Positions 37,933-44,645 of a stretch of 44,645 bases of DNA are shown here, piece after piece (within the stretch, counting starts at the first letter, position 1; each line of letters opens with the position of its first letter). The position numbers and the translations under genes were made by a program. Source of the stretch: an uncultured Clostridia bacterium (GTDB lineage Bacteria > Bacillota > Clostridia > Christensenellales > UBA1242); contig CALWHN010000005.1 of assembly GCA_944380415.1 (NCBI GenBank), forward strand, positions 1 through 44,645. Reading direction: 5' to 3'. The notes beneath the pieces were generated by a model. The model was given only the letters and a program-made list of their open reading frames with translations. It was not told where the DNA came from and did not search any database.

Positions 37933-39009
37933 ATGATTGAAAAAACAGTTAATTTGAAAAAGAGGTTTGACGAGCTTACAGACTTAATTTCCAAACCGGA
38001 AATTATTGCTGACCAAAAACAGTGGAAAAAATTAGTCAAAGAGAGGGCAGGGCTTGAGGACATTGCCGCTGCTCACGATCAACTTGAAAAGCTTTTAAAG
38101 GAACTTGATGCAACAAGGCAAACGATTAAAACTGAAACAGACTCAGAAATTGTTGAGCTTTTTAAAGAAGAGGAAAAAAATTGCAAAAAGCAAATCGAAG
38201 AGCTTGAAGAAAAAATTAAAATTTTGCTTTTGCCAAAGGATGAAAACGACGACAGCAACGTCATAATTGAAATCCGCCCGGGCGTTGGCGGCGAGGAGAG
38301 CGCGCTCTTTGGCGCAGTTTTGTTAAAGATGTATTGCCGCTATGCAGAGCGCAAGCATTGGAAGGTTGAAATTGCAGATTTGAGCGAAACGGAAATTGGC
38401 GGCGTTAAGGAATGTTCATTTATAATTAGCGGAAAGGGCGCATATTCAAAGTTAAAATATGAAAGCGGAGTCCACAGGGTTCAGCGCGTTCCGGAAACAG
38501 AATCTCAGGGAAGGGTTCACACTTCAACTGCAACAGTTGCCGTTTTGCCAGAGGTTGAGGAAGTTGACTTTGAAATTTTGGACAAGGACCTTAGAATTGA
38601 TACATACCGAAGCAGCGGCGCGGGCGGACAGCACGTTAATAAAACGGATTCAGCGATTAGAATAACCCACATTCCAACGGGAATTGTTGTTGCCTGCCAA
38701 GATGAGCGCTCTCAAATTAAGAACAGAGAAAGAGCTTTTCAAATTTTAAAATCAAAGCTTTATGAGTTTTATAAATCTCAGATAGATAAAGAATACAGCG
38801 AAAACAGAAAAAGCCAAGTTGGAAACGCAGAGCGTTGCGAGAGGATTAGAACATATAACTATCCACAAGGCAGAGTTACAGACCACAGGATTAATTTCAC
38901 GCTTTATGCTCTTGAAGATTTTTTGGATGGAAATTTGGATGAGATGATTGAAAACTTGGAACTTGCAGATCAAAAGAAAAAACTTGAGGAGGCTCTTGGG
39001 GCAGAATAG
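37933..39009 (+). CDS. prfA: peptide chain release factor 1
   Basis: A 358-residue factor that ends translation at UAA and UAG. The tripeptide motif region reads RVPETESQGR (P-x-T class, RF1-type) rather than the SPF of RF2, and the catalytic loop SSGAGGQHVNKTDSA has the GGQ methylated by PrmC. Length is normal. A modest AGGGAAA site precedes the ATG 18 bp after prmC, so the pair is cotranscribed. Confidence 0.97.
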   Translation: MIEKTVNLKKRFDELTDLISKPEIIADQKQWKKLVKERAGLEDIAAAHDQLEKLLKELDATRQTIKTETDSEIVELFKEEEKNCKKQIEELEEKIKILLLPKDENDDSNVIIEIRPGVGGEESALFGAVLLKMYCRYAERKHWKVEIADLSETEIGGVKECSFIISGKGAYSKLKYESGVHRVQRVPETESQGRVHTSTATVAVLPEVEEVDFEILDKDLRIDTYRSSGAGGQHVNKTDSAIRITHIPTGIVVACQDERSQIKNRERAFQILKSKLYEFYKSQIDKEYSENRKSQVGNAERCERIRTYNYPQGRVTDHRINFTLYALEDFLDGNLDEMIENLELADQKKKLEEALGAE

Positions 39010-39047
39010 TTGCTTTTTAGGCTAAATTTTGGTAAAGTTAAATTGAT

Positions 39048-40229
39048 ATGGAAGAAGTTTTACAAGAAGAAAAATTTGAATATGTAAATCGAGAAACAGG
39101 GCTTGTTTTGACAAACCCTGTTGATATTGCATATTATAAAAGCATTCAAAATGATGAGATCATAGACAATGGCCTGCTTGGAAGTTTTACCAAGGAGGGC
39201 AAATATTCAATTGAGAAAAGGTTTTTAAGAGAACTTGTTGAAATAAGAAAATATGTTGTTGAAAGTTTTGAATATAGGTATGTGTTAAACACAATCCTTG
39301 GAGGGGATGAACTTAGGTTCACCCTTGTAATTGAAGATTTAATTTCAGAAGAAAAAAAGCTTGCGACATTGAGATTTATTGAAACAGTTAGAAAAGAGGA
39401 CGGAAGCGAGGAACTTTTAAAGACAATTGTTGCAACGTATAAAGATGACCCGGACATATATTTCGTAAAAAAAGCCTTTAAAGTTTTTAACATTGTTGAA
39501 AAGGACGAAGTTGAGGGGAAGTCGGACAACGAAGAGCTACTTTCAATTTTGAATCGTTTTAAGGAAATAAAAAGCTTAAAAGCTAAAAGAATTTCAATGT
39601 TAGATTTTATTTCAAGCGCATATGTAGATGAAATTCTTGCAATTTTGCGAGCAAATCCTTGCAAATTTTCCGAGTTTGTTTTAAGAAAATATGGCGAAAG
39701 TTTGGTTTTGCTTAAAAATAAGATAACCTCGGAGAATTATTACATCTTAGTAAAGCGAATGTTGGATAAAATTTTAGATGGCGCAAAGGTTCAGCTTAAA
39801 GATGAAAACCTTTCATCTCAAATTTTAAAGGCAAAGCAAAATTATGTAAACAATTATAAAAACTTACATGAAGAGCTTACAGCAGCGCCAAAACAAGAGG
39901 AAATAAAAAAACAAAACAAATCTTCCGAGGCGGCGCCAAAGTCATCTGGCGGCGGCGGAGCAAAGAAGAAGGCCAGCCCAAAAGTTAAAAGCGCGGGCAA
40001 AAAGCCAGCAAAAAAGGCAAGCCCTAAAAAGTCGGCAATATATTTTGATAAATCTATGAGCGTCTATCCAAAAGAGGAAAATAGGGAAGCAAAGCCCAAA
40101 CCTCAGGAGAAAGAGGACAATTTCTTTGCCTCATTCATTGACGGAAAAGTTGAAAACATTTTATCTAAAAGAGCTGTTGCATCAAAAAGCTTGAAAAACA
40201 AAATGGACATGGGAATGGAAATGAATTAA
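39048..40229 (+). CDS. hypothetical protein with a basic, histone-H1-like tail region
   Basis: A 393-residue protein. The first 270 residues are helical and acidic/mixed, with no recognised family. Residues about 285-345 form a Lys/Pro/Ala/Ser-rich stretch with repeats such as KKKASPKV, GKKPAKKASPKK and GGGG, typical of DNA- or RNA-binding histone-H1-like tails, followed by a short acidic/Met-rich end. The start is the ATG at 39048; an extended -10 (TGG-TAAAGT, core 39033-39038, with -35 TTGCTT at 39010) lies 9 nt upstream, so the leader would be only 2-3 nt. It may bind nucleic acid (inference). Confidence 0.7.
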   Translation: MEEVLQEEKFEYVNRETGLVLTNPVDIAYYKSIQNDEIIDNGLLGSFTKEGKYSIEKRFLRELVEIRKYVVESFEYRYVLNTILGGDELRFTLVIEDLISEEKKLATLRFIETVRKEDGSEELLKTIVATYKDDPDIYFVKKAFKVFNIVEKDEVEGKSDNEELLSILNRFKEIKSLKAKRISMLDFISSAYVDEILAILRANPCKFSEFVLRKYGESLVLLKNKITSENYYILVKRMLDKILDGAKVQLKDENLSSQILKAKQNYVNNYKNLHEELTAAPKQEEIKKQNKSSEAAPKSSGGGGAKKKASPKVKSAGKKPAKKASPKKSAIYFDKSMSVYPKEENREAKPKPQEKEDNFFASFIDGKVENILSKRAVASKSLKNKMDMGMEMN

Positions 40230-40256
40230 AAAAACCGCGGCTATCGCGGTTTTTTA
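40229..40256. terminator. bidirectional terminator
   Basis: Stem AAAACCGCG/CGCGGTTTT around 40231-40253, with A before and T after; it serves the 39048 gene and the convergent 40254 gene. Confidence 0.85.
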
Positions 40257-40625
40257 AAAGTCTTGCTGCTGTGATGTCGAAGGAGTTTTTTGCTTTTCAG
40301 TTACACATTTGTTCATGTAGCCAAGCAATTTTAAGAGGGTTACAGATTTTTCTGATTCAATTGCCAAAACTTCTTTTAAAGAAAAATCCAAGTTTCCATA
40401 TTCATATGGAGCCCTAAGAGCCTTTAAAAGTTCTCCAAGTTGAATCAATTGTTTCCCCGTTAGATCCATTTCAAATTTGTCAATCAAATTGCCAGCGAAA
40501 TTTTTAAAATCGTTAAAACGAGTTACTCTTTCTGTTTCGCTTGGATAAACTTTTGCTGTGTTAACTTGAAAATCGATTGATTTTGAAAGATCTGAATTGT
40601 TAAAATTGTAATGCAAAATTGCCAT
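40254..40625 (-). CDS. hypothetical protein, 123 residues
   Basis: A soluble helical protein of unknown family. The middle has Leu heptad-like spacing (LIQLGELLKALR, TLLKLLGYM). It ends in a Ser/Gln-rich tail (STSQQQ). The start at 40625 is fixed by an AAGGAG site; a 21-residue in-frame extension lacks one. It has its own consensus promoter with a 30-nt leader. Confidence 0.65.
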   Translation of the reverse strand: MAILHYNFNNSDLSKSIDFQVNTAKVYPSETERVTRFNDFKNFAGNLIDKFEMDLTGKQLIQLGELLKALRAPYEYGNLDFSLKEVLAIESEKSVTLLKLLGYMNKCVTEKQKTPSTSQQQDF

Positions 40626-40656
40626 GTTCAACTCCTTAAATCCTATTTTCATGTGA

Positions 40657-40685
40657 ATTATAAAATAAAATATTTGTTTTGTCAA
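40657..40685 (-). promoter_or_regulatory. promoter of the 40254-40625 gene
   Basis: Minus strand: -35 TTGACA (40680-40685), 17-bp spacer, -10 TATAAT (40657-40662). Confidence 0.85.
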
Positions 40686-40707
40686 CACCCTATGTTAAAA
40701 ATTTTTC

Positions 40708-40736
40708 TTGCAAAATCGTCTATAATAGTTTATAAT
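40708..40736 (+). promoter_or_regulatory. promoter of the 40753 gene
   Basis: -35 TTGCAA (40708-40713), 17-bp spacer, -10 TATAAT (40731-40736); a second TATAAT (40721-40726) lies inside the spacer. Confidence 0.7.
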
Positions 40737-40752
40737 TTGAAAGAGGTGAAAT

Positions 40753-41001
40753 ATGAGCATTTTTCTAGGAAGCTTTTTAAACGATTGGTGGGACGCAATT
40801 TGCAAGTTCTTTAAAGGCCTAAACAACACTGTTTCAATTTTAATAGTTGTTTTTCTTTCGCTTTTAACGCTGCTTTGTTTAATTCGTTTCATAAAACCTA
40901 TGTACAGCGTTGATAAAAACAAGATTAGAATCATGCCGCTCATATTTTGTATTCTTTTCGGAGGTTTAACCGCTTTGGTTTGCGCAGCAACTTATGCTTA
41001 A
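40753..41001 (+). CDS. small membrane protein
   Basis: An 82-residue protein with two membrane helices (about 27-47 and 60-80) separated by a basic loop, and an amphipathic, Trp-rich N-terminus (DWWDAICKFF). No family recognised. AGAGGTGA precedes the ATG. It lies just before secG under its own promoter; secG has another. Confidence 0.7.
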   Translation: MSIFLGSFLNDWWDAICKFFKGLNNTVSILIVVFLSLLTLLCLIRFIKPMYSVDKNKIRIMPLIFCILFGGLTALVCAATYA

Positions 41002-41009
41002 AAAGTGTT

Positions 41010-41037
41010 TTGACATTTTTTCATATTGTGTTATAAT
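41010..41037 (+). promoter_or_regulatory. promoter of secG
   Basis: -35 TTGACA (41010-41015), 16-bp spacer, -10 TATAAT (41032-41037). Confidence 0.85.
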
Positions 41038-41060
41038 TCCAAAGCTTTAAAGGAGATTTT

Positions 41061-41357
41061 ATGAGTTTTTTAGGCTTAACACCTGCTTGGATTACAGATT
41101 CTTTTCCAATTATTAGATATGTTTTGATGTTCATTGTTGCCATTGCTGCAATAACCTTAATTGTTTCAACTTTGATGCAAGAAAGCCAGGAGGGCGGCGC
41201 GAACGCAATTACTGGAACGCAAGAAAGCTATTATTCTCAAAACAAGGGAAGGACAAAAGAGGGAATTCTTAAAAAGATAACAATTGCAATGGCGTCAATT
41301 ATTGCAATTTCAATCGTCCTGTTCTTTGTAACAATAATAATTGAAAATGCTTTTTAA
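41061..41357 (+). CDS. secG: protein-export membrane protein SecG
   Basis: A 98-residue subunit of the SecYEG channel. Two helices (about 18-38 and 73-94) flank a hydrophilic loop with the family signature LMQESQEGGANAITG, and the remainder matches SecG length. AAAGGAG precedes the ATG. secG followed by rnr, smpB and ssrA is a common gene order in Bacillota. Confidence 0.93.
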   Translation: MSFLGLTPAWITDSFPIIRYVLMFIVAIAAITLIVSTLMQESQEGGANAITGTQESYYSQNKGRTKEGILKKITIAMASIIAISIVLFFVTIIIENAF

Positions 41358-41359
41358 TT

Positions 41360-41387
41360 TTGAAATTACACTTTGTTATGTTAAAAT
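41360..41387 (+). promoter_or_regulatory. promoter of rnr, leaderless
   Basis: -35 TTGAAA (41360-41365), 16-bp spacer, extended -10 TGT-TAAAAT (core 41382-41387), 6 nt to the ATG at 41394. Confidence 0.65.
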
Positions 41388-41393
41388 TTGCTT

Positions 41394-43628
41394 ATGAAAC
41401 TTCATGAGCGAATTTTTTTTGAAATAAAAAACGGAAATCTAAACTATAAAAGCTTTTCCGGGCTTTTTCAAACGCTTTCCAAAAAGCTTGATGAAAGCGT
41501 TGAAAATGTTGCAAGATGCGTAAACAAAATGTTAAACGATGGCGAACTTGTTGAAAACTCAAGAAACCAGCTTGTTGTTCCAAGCGAGCTTGGGCTTTAC
41601 AAGGGCGTTGTAAACGGGAATCCAAAGGGCTTTGCGTTTATTTCGCCTTCGCTGAAAGGCCTTATGGGTTTTGAGGTAAAAAAGGGAGAGGCAGAAGACA
41701 TCTTTGTTCCTGCAAGCATGCTGTTTGGCGCACTTGACGGCGATGAGGTTCTTTATCGAAGGGAGGGAAAGGACAGCGGCGTTGTTGTAAAAATTTTAAG
41801 GCGCGGGAACAAGGAGATTGTTGGAAAAGTTGTTTTGGGAAACAATTCAATTTTTAAAGGAAACAGGTTGGACAGCGAGGATTATTACTTAATTGCGGAC
41901 AACCCAAAGTTTTCAAAACCTGTTTTAATTCCAAAAAGAGAACTTAAAGGTGCAAAAGATGGTGACAGGGTTGTTTTAGAGCTTACGTTTCAGCCAGAGG
42001 GAAAAGGGCTTCCGGTTGGCCGCGTTAGAGAAATTTTGTTTGGTGACGATGTCGAACAGGGCGTTGTTTCAATTCTTTGCGAAAACCAAATTCCAAGCCA
42101 ATTTCCAGAAAAAGTTTTAAGCGAAGCAGAAGGACTTTCTGTTGACTATGAAAGTGAGCGCAAAAGGCGCGTTGATTTAACCGAAAAAACAATCGTAACA
42201 ATTGATGGCGCAGATGCAAAAGATTTGGACGATGCGATTAGCCTTGAAAGAGAGGGCGAAAATTATGTTTTAGGTGTTCACATTGCAGATGTTGGCCACT
42301 ATGTAACGCGAAACAGCGAGATAGACAAGGAAGCTTTTTTGAGAGGAACAAGCGTTTATCTTCCAGGAAGAGTTTATCCAATGCTTCCAAAAAAACTTTC
42401 CAATGACCTTTGCTCGCTAAATCCAAATGAGGAGAAGTTGACTCTTAGCGTTGAAATTGTTTTAAATCAGTTTGGAGAGGTTGTTGGAAGCAAAATTTTT
42501 GAAAGCATAATCAAAAGCTGTGGAAGGTTGACCTACACCCAGGTTCAACAGGTTATAGACGGTCAAAACGTTGAGAAAAAAATCCTTGGGCCAGAGGATG
42601 TCAAACAGGTTTTGGAGGGAGAAATTAAAGAGCCTGTTAGATCAATGCTGCTTGAAATGGAAGAGCTAAGCCAAAAGCTTTCGCGCTCTCGCGAAAGGGC
42701 TGGCGCGCTTGACCTTGACCTTCCAGAAACATATTTTGAAATTCAAGACAATAAAATTTTAGATGTCAGAAAAAGGGAGCGAACAAGTTCCTACAAGCTT
42801 ATTGAAAATTTCATGGTTTTGGCGAACAGAGTCGTTGCGGAAACATTCTGCAATTTAGATGTTCCTTTTGTTTACAGAATCCATGGCGAACCCTCTCGTG
42901 CAAGAATTGGAGAGGTTGTTTTGGCGCTTGAAAGCCTTGGAGCCCAAATTAAACAAGAAAAGAAAATTACTCCAAAATACATTCAAAAGATATTAGAAGC
43001 AGTTAAGAAAACGGAGTTTTCAGAGGTTGGGAGCAAACTTGTTCTTCGTGCGCTTGAAAAGGCAATTTACAGCGAACAGTGCTTGGGCCACTTTGGCCTT
43101 GCCCTTCAATTCTATTGTCACTTTACATCTCCAATTAGAAGATATCCGGATTTGACAATCCACAGAATTATCAAAGAGGCGCTTTCTTGCTGCGAAGGGA
43201 ATATATTAATAAGTGAACATATTCCAACAAATTCAATTGTTAAAAAGTTTAAGGGGAATTATGACCTTGAAGAATTTGTTATTGATTCCGCCCTTCAATC
43301 AAGTGAGCGCGAGAGAAAGGCCGACCAAGCGGAAAGAGATGGCGACGACCTTTTCAAGGCAAAGTTTATGGAGGATAAGATTGGCCAGGAATATGTTGCA
43401 AAGATAAGCGGCGTTTCAAGCTTTGGAATTTTTGTTGCCCTTGACAACACGGTTGAAGGCCTTATCAAAATTGAAAATCTTCCACCAGATGACTATATTT
43501 ATGACGATAAGAAGTTTGTTTTAAAGGGCAAAAAGCGAAAATTTATCATTGGACAGAGTTTAAAAGTTAAGCTTATTTCTTCGAATGTTGTGACGAGAAA
43601 GATTGAATTTTTGTTAAAAGAGGATTAA
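41394..43628 (+). CDS. rnr: ribonuclease R
   Basis: A 744-residue 3'-5' exoribonuclease that degrades structured and tmRNA-tagged messages. N-terminal helix-turn-helix (1-65), cold-shock domains (about 66-215), the RNB catalytic domain with DAKDLDDAISLE (Asp cluster near 268-278) and HYCHFTSPIRRYPDL-type end (reading FYCHFTSPIRRYP), and a C-terminal S1 domain (GQEYVAKISGVSSFGIFVAL). The ATG at 41394 has no ribosome site but an extended -10 ends 6 nt upstream; a TTG two codons earlier lies on the -10. It precedes smpB and ssrA, its partners in ribosome rescue. Confidence 0.97.
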   Translation: MKLHERIFFEIKNGNLNYKSFSGLFQTLSKKLDESVENVARCVNKMLNDGELVENSRNQLVVPSELGLYKGVVNGNPKGFAFISPSLKGLMGFEVKKGEAEDIFVPASMLFGALDGDEVLYRREGKDSGVVVKILRRGNKEIVGKVVLGNNSIFKGNRLDSEDYYLIADNPKFSKPVLIPKRELKGAKDGDRVVLELTFQPEGKGLPVGRVREILFGDDVEQGVVSILCENQIPSQFPEKVLSEAEGLSVDYESERKRRVDLTEKTIVTIDGADAKDLDDAISLEREGENYVLGVHIADVGHYVTRNSEIDKEAFLRGTSVYLPGRVYPMLPKKLSNDLCSLNPNEEKLTLSVEIVLNQFGEVVGSKIFESIIKSCGRLTYTQVQQVIDGQNVEKKILGPEDVKQVLEGEIKEPVRSMLLEMEELSQKLSRSRERAGALDLDLPETYFEIQDNKILDVRKRERTSSYKLIENFMVLANRVVAETFCNLDVPFVYRIHGEPSRARIGEVVLALESLGAQIKQEKKITPKYIQKILEAVKKTEFSEVGSKLVLRALEKAIYSEQCLGHFGLALQFYCHFTSPIRRYPDLTIHRIIKEALSCCEGNILISEHIPTNSIVKKFKGNYDLEEFVIDSALQSSERERKADQAERDGDDLFKAKFMEDKIGQEYVAKISGVSSFGIFVALDNTVEGLIKIENLPPDDYIYDDKKFVLKGKKRKFIIGQSLKVKLISSNVVTRKIEFLLKED

Positions 43629-43696
43629 AAAACGCTTAAAAACGCAAAAAAAACGTGATTTTTGTTAAAAATTTTAAAAATTTTTTAATTTTGGTA

Positions 43697-43725
43697 TTGA
43701 TTTATATAAAAACTGGTGTTATAAT
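43697..43725 (+). promoter_or_regulatory. promoter of smpB
   Basis: -35 TTGATT (43697-43702), 17-bp spacer, -10 TATAAT (43720-43725). The GGAGGGG site lies immediately after the -10, in the bases that normally precede the transcription start. Confidence 0.8.
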
Positions 43726-43736
43726 GGAGGGGAGAA

Positions 43737-44192
43737 ATGAAGATAATAACTAACAACAAGAAGGCATATTACGATTATTTCATTTCGGACAACCTTGAAG
43801 CTGGAATTTCATTGCAAGGAAGCGAGGTTAAGTCAATTAGGGCGGGCGGAATTAGTTTAAACGAAAGCTATGTTAAAATCATTGGCGACGAAGTTTTCTT
43901 AATTAATTGCTACATAAAGCCCTTTGAAAAATCTTCGGCCTTCGTTCCAGACTCCAAGAGAATGAGAAAACTCCTTTTGAAGAAACAAGAAATTTCAAAA
44001 TTGAAACAAAAAGTTTTGGAAAAGGGGTTGACAATTGTTCCACTTAAGGTATACTTAAAAGGAAGTCTTGTTAAAGTTGAAATCGGAATTGGAAGGGGAA
44101 AGAAACTTTTCGACAAGAGGGCAACTTTAAAAGAAAAAGCTGTTAAACGAGAAATTGAAAACGAAAGCAAAAATTTAAGAGTTGGCAGCTAA
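43737..44192 (+). CDS. smpB: SsrA-binding protein SmpB
   Basis: A 151-residue beta-barrel protein that carries tmRNA to stalled ribosomes. Recognised by ITNNKKAYYDYFI, ELGISLQGSEVKS-type sequence (here LEAGISLQGSEVKSIRAG), SYVKI and GKKLFDKRATLKEK near the end. The C-terminal tail is basic and short, as usual. ssrA starts 15 bp after its stop, so smpB and ssrA are probably read from one transcript. Confidence 0.97.
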   Translation: MKIITNNKKAYYDYFISDNLEAGISLQGSEVKSIRAGGISLNESYVKIIGDEVFLINCYIKPFEKSSAFVPDSKRMRKLLLKKQEISKLKQKVLEKGLTIVPLKVYLKGSLVKVEIGIGRGKKLFDKRATLKEKAVKREIENESKNLRVGS

Positions 44193-44207
44193 ACCATTTT
44201 CGCTCCT

Positions 44208-44561
44208 GGGGGCGCACTTGGTTTCGACGGGGAAGACCTTTTTGGGGCATAAAGCGTGTGGTAGCCGGTTACCATAAAACGGGTTAAAAATAAACGCAGA
44301 TAATAGAAATCTTGCTGTTGCAGCTTAACAAATAGCTCAACTGTTCCGGTTAGATTCCCACAATTTAACAATGGAGCATCAAAACAAGTGGGGAACTTTT
44401 CAAGAAATGCCCAAAGCCTTGAAAAAGAACAAATTGGGCTAGTTCAATTTAATTTTGTTTGTTGAGTTAAATTGAATTAAACAATTTTCAATAAACTACA
44501 CACGTAGAAAAGCGCCACAAAGCTTTTTCGGACGTGGGTTCAATTCCCACCGTCTCCACCA
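44208..44561 (+). ncRNA. ssrA: transfer-messenger RNA (tmRNA)
   Basis: The 354-nt RNA has the tRNA-like ends: GGGGGCG at the 5' end pairs with CGTCTCC, followed by discriminator A and encoded CCA; the T arm is GTGGG-TTCAATT-CCCAC. The tag reading frame runs 44296-44328 and encodes ADNRNLAVAA then TAA (a terminal AVAA instead of the usual ALAA). Pseudoknot-like inverted segments follow. It lies 15 bp after smpB with no promoter of its own visible, so it is probably cut out of an smpB-ssrA precursor. Confidence 0.95.
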
Positions 44562-44619
44562 GTTGGCCAAAAGGCCAAAAAAAAGCCGCAATGGCAAAAA
44601 TTAATAGAGAGGACATTTT

Positions 44620-44645
44620 ATGGTATTCTTAGGATTCTTTGATGC
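44620..44645 (+). CDS. start of a gene cut by the window edge
   Basis: An ATG at 44620 follows an AGAGGAC site at 44606-44612 and reads MVFLGFFD before the sequence ends. The first eight residues are hydrophobic, but no product can be named. Given the position after ssrA it could be any downstream gene; the ORF is too short to judge. Confidence 0.4.

Noticed and set aside
39146-39664. Open frame of 172 codons on the minus strand
   Set aside because: Antisense to the 39048 gene, which has a promoter; the composition is a Ser/Phe-rich shadow.
44563-44585. Stem GGCC-AAAA-GGCC after tmRNA as terminator
   Set aside because: The stem is followed by A, not U, on the plus strand, so it is not a usual terminator of tmRNA.

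Overview
The window reads as one stretch of a low-GC bacterial chromosome from the Bacillota, most likely an uncultivated Clostridia-type lineage. The reasons are AT-rich coding, consensus TTGACA-17-TATAAT promoters, GGAGG ribosome sites on many genes, a PdaB-like spore-type deacetylase, a DUF6774-like small protein, and an ordinary genetic code (TGA, TAA and TAG all act as stops). The assignment is inference; no rRNA is present. Both window edges look like assembly ends: the left edge runs into an aberrant tRNA-Ile and the right edge cuts the next gene after about eight codons.

Layout. 1-660: tRNA-Ile fragment, tRNA-Ala and a TM2 membrane protein. 694-4902: an ArsR-type regulator, a small Cys-rich protein, recF and a P-type cation ATPase translationally coupled to recF. 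5012-8048: an unknown protein, acyl carrier protein, endonuclease III and ObgE. 8149-14577 (mostly minus strand): a deacetylase, a 529-class unknown protein, a nucleoside phosphorylase, a DUF6774-like small ORF and DNA polymerase I. 14697-19767: glutaminyl-tRNA synthetase, a small membrane protein, an HtrA-like lipoprotein protease, a second Cys-rich peptide, a PdaB-like deacetylase and a double-OB-fold protein. 19815-20666: a tRNA cluster with one intact tRNA-Gly flanked by broken tRNA-Gly halves, then tRNA-Cys and tRNA-Leu. 20738-28434: a zeta-toxin-like kinase, a LigD repair ligase, an ankyrin protein, a P-loop kinase and secD-secF. 28486-31813: a lytic transglycosylase and the rpsO-pnp-rpmE expression/RNA-decay block. 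31867-36138: a small membrane peptide and three tandem paralogs of unknown function. 36208-39009: a DUF1385-PrmC fusion followed by prfA, which pairs release-factor methylation with its substrate. 39048-44645: lineage-specific unknown proteins, secG, rnr, smpB and ssrA (tmRNA), a compact ribosome-rescue/RNA-decay/secretion block.

The most striking signal is regulatory. At least eight genes, and probably twelve or so, have a good -10 box only 6-7 nt upstream of the start codon and no ribosome site, so their mRNAs should begin at, or within a couple of nucleotides of, the start codon (leaderless). Two of the three paralogs carry a perfect TTGACA-17-TATAAT-7-ATG arrangement. The other half of the genes use a normal leader with a Shine-Dalgarno site, so two initiation modes appear to coexist. 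The second candidate for an undescribed system is the three-paralog cluster at 32113-36138, whose shared C-terminal domain keeps an H...Y...E pattern spaced like some ADP-ribosyltransferases (a tentative idea).
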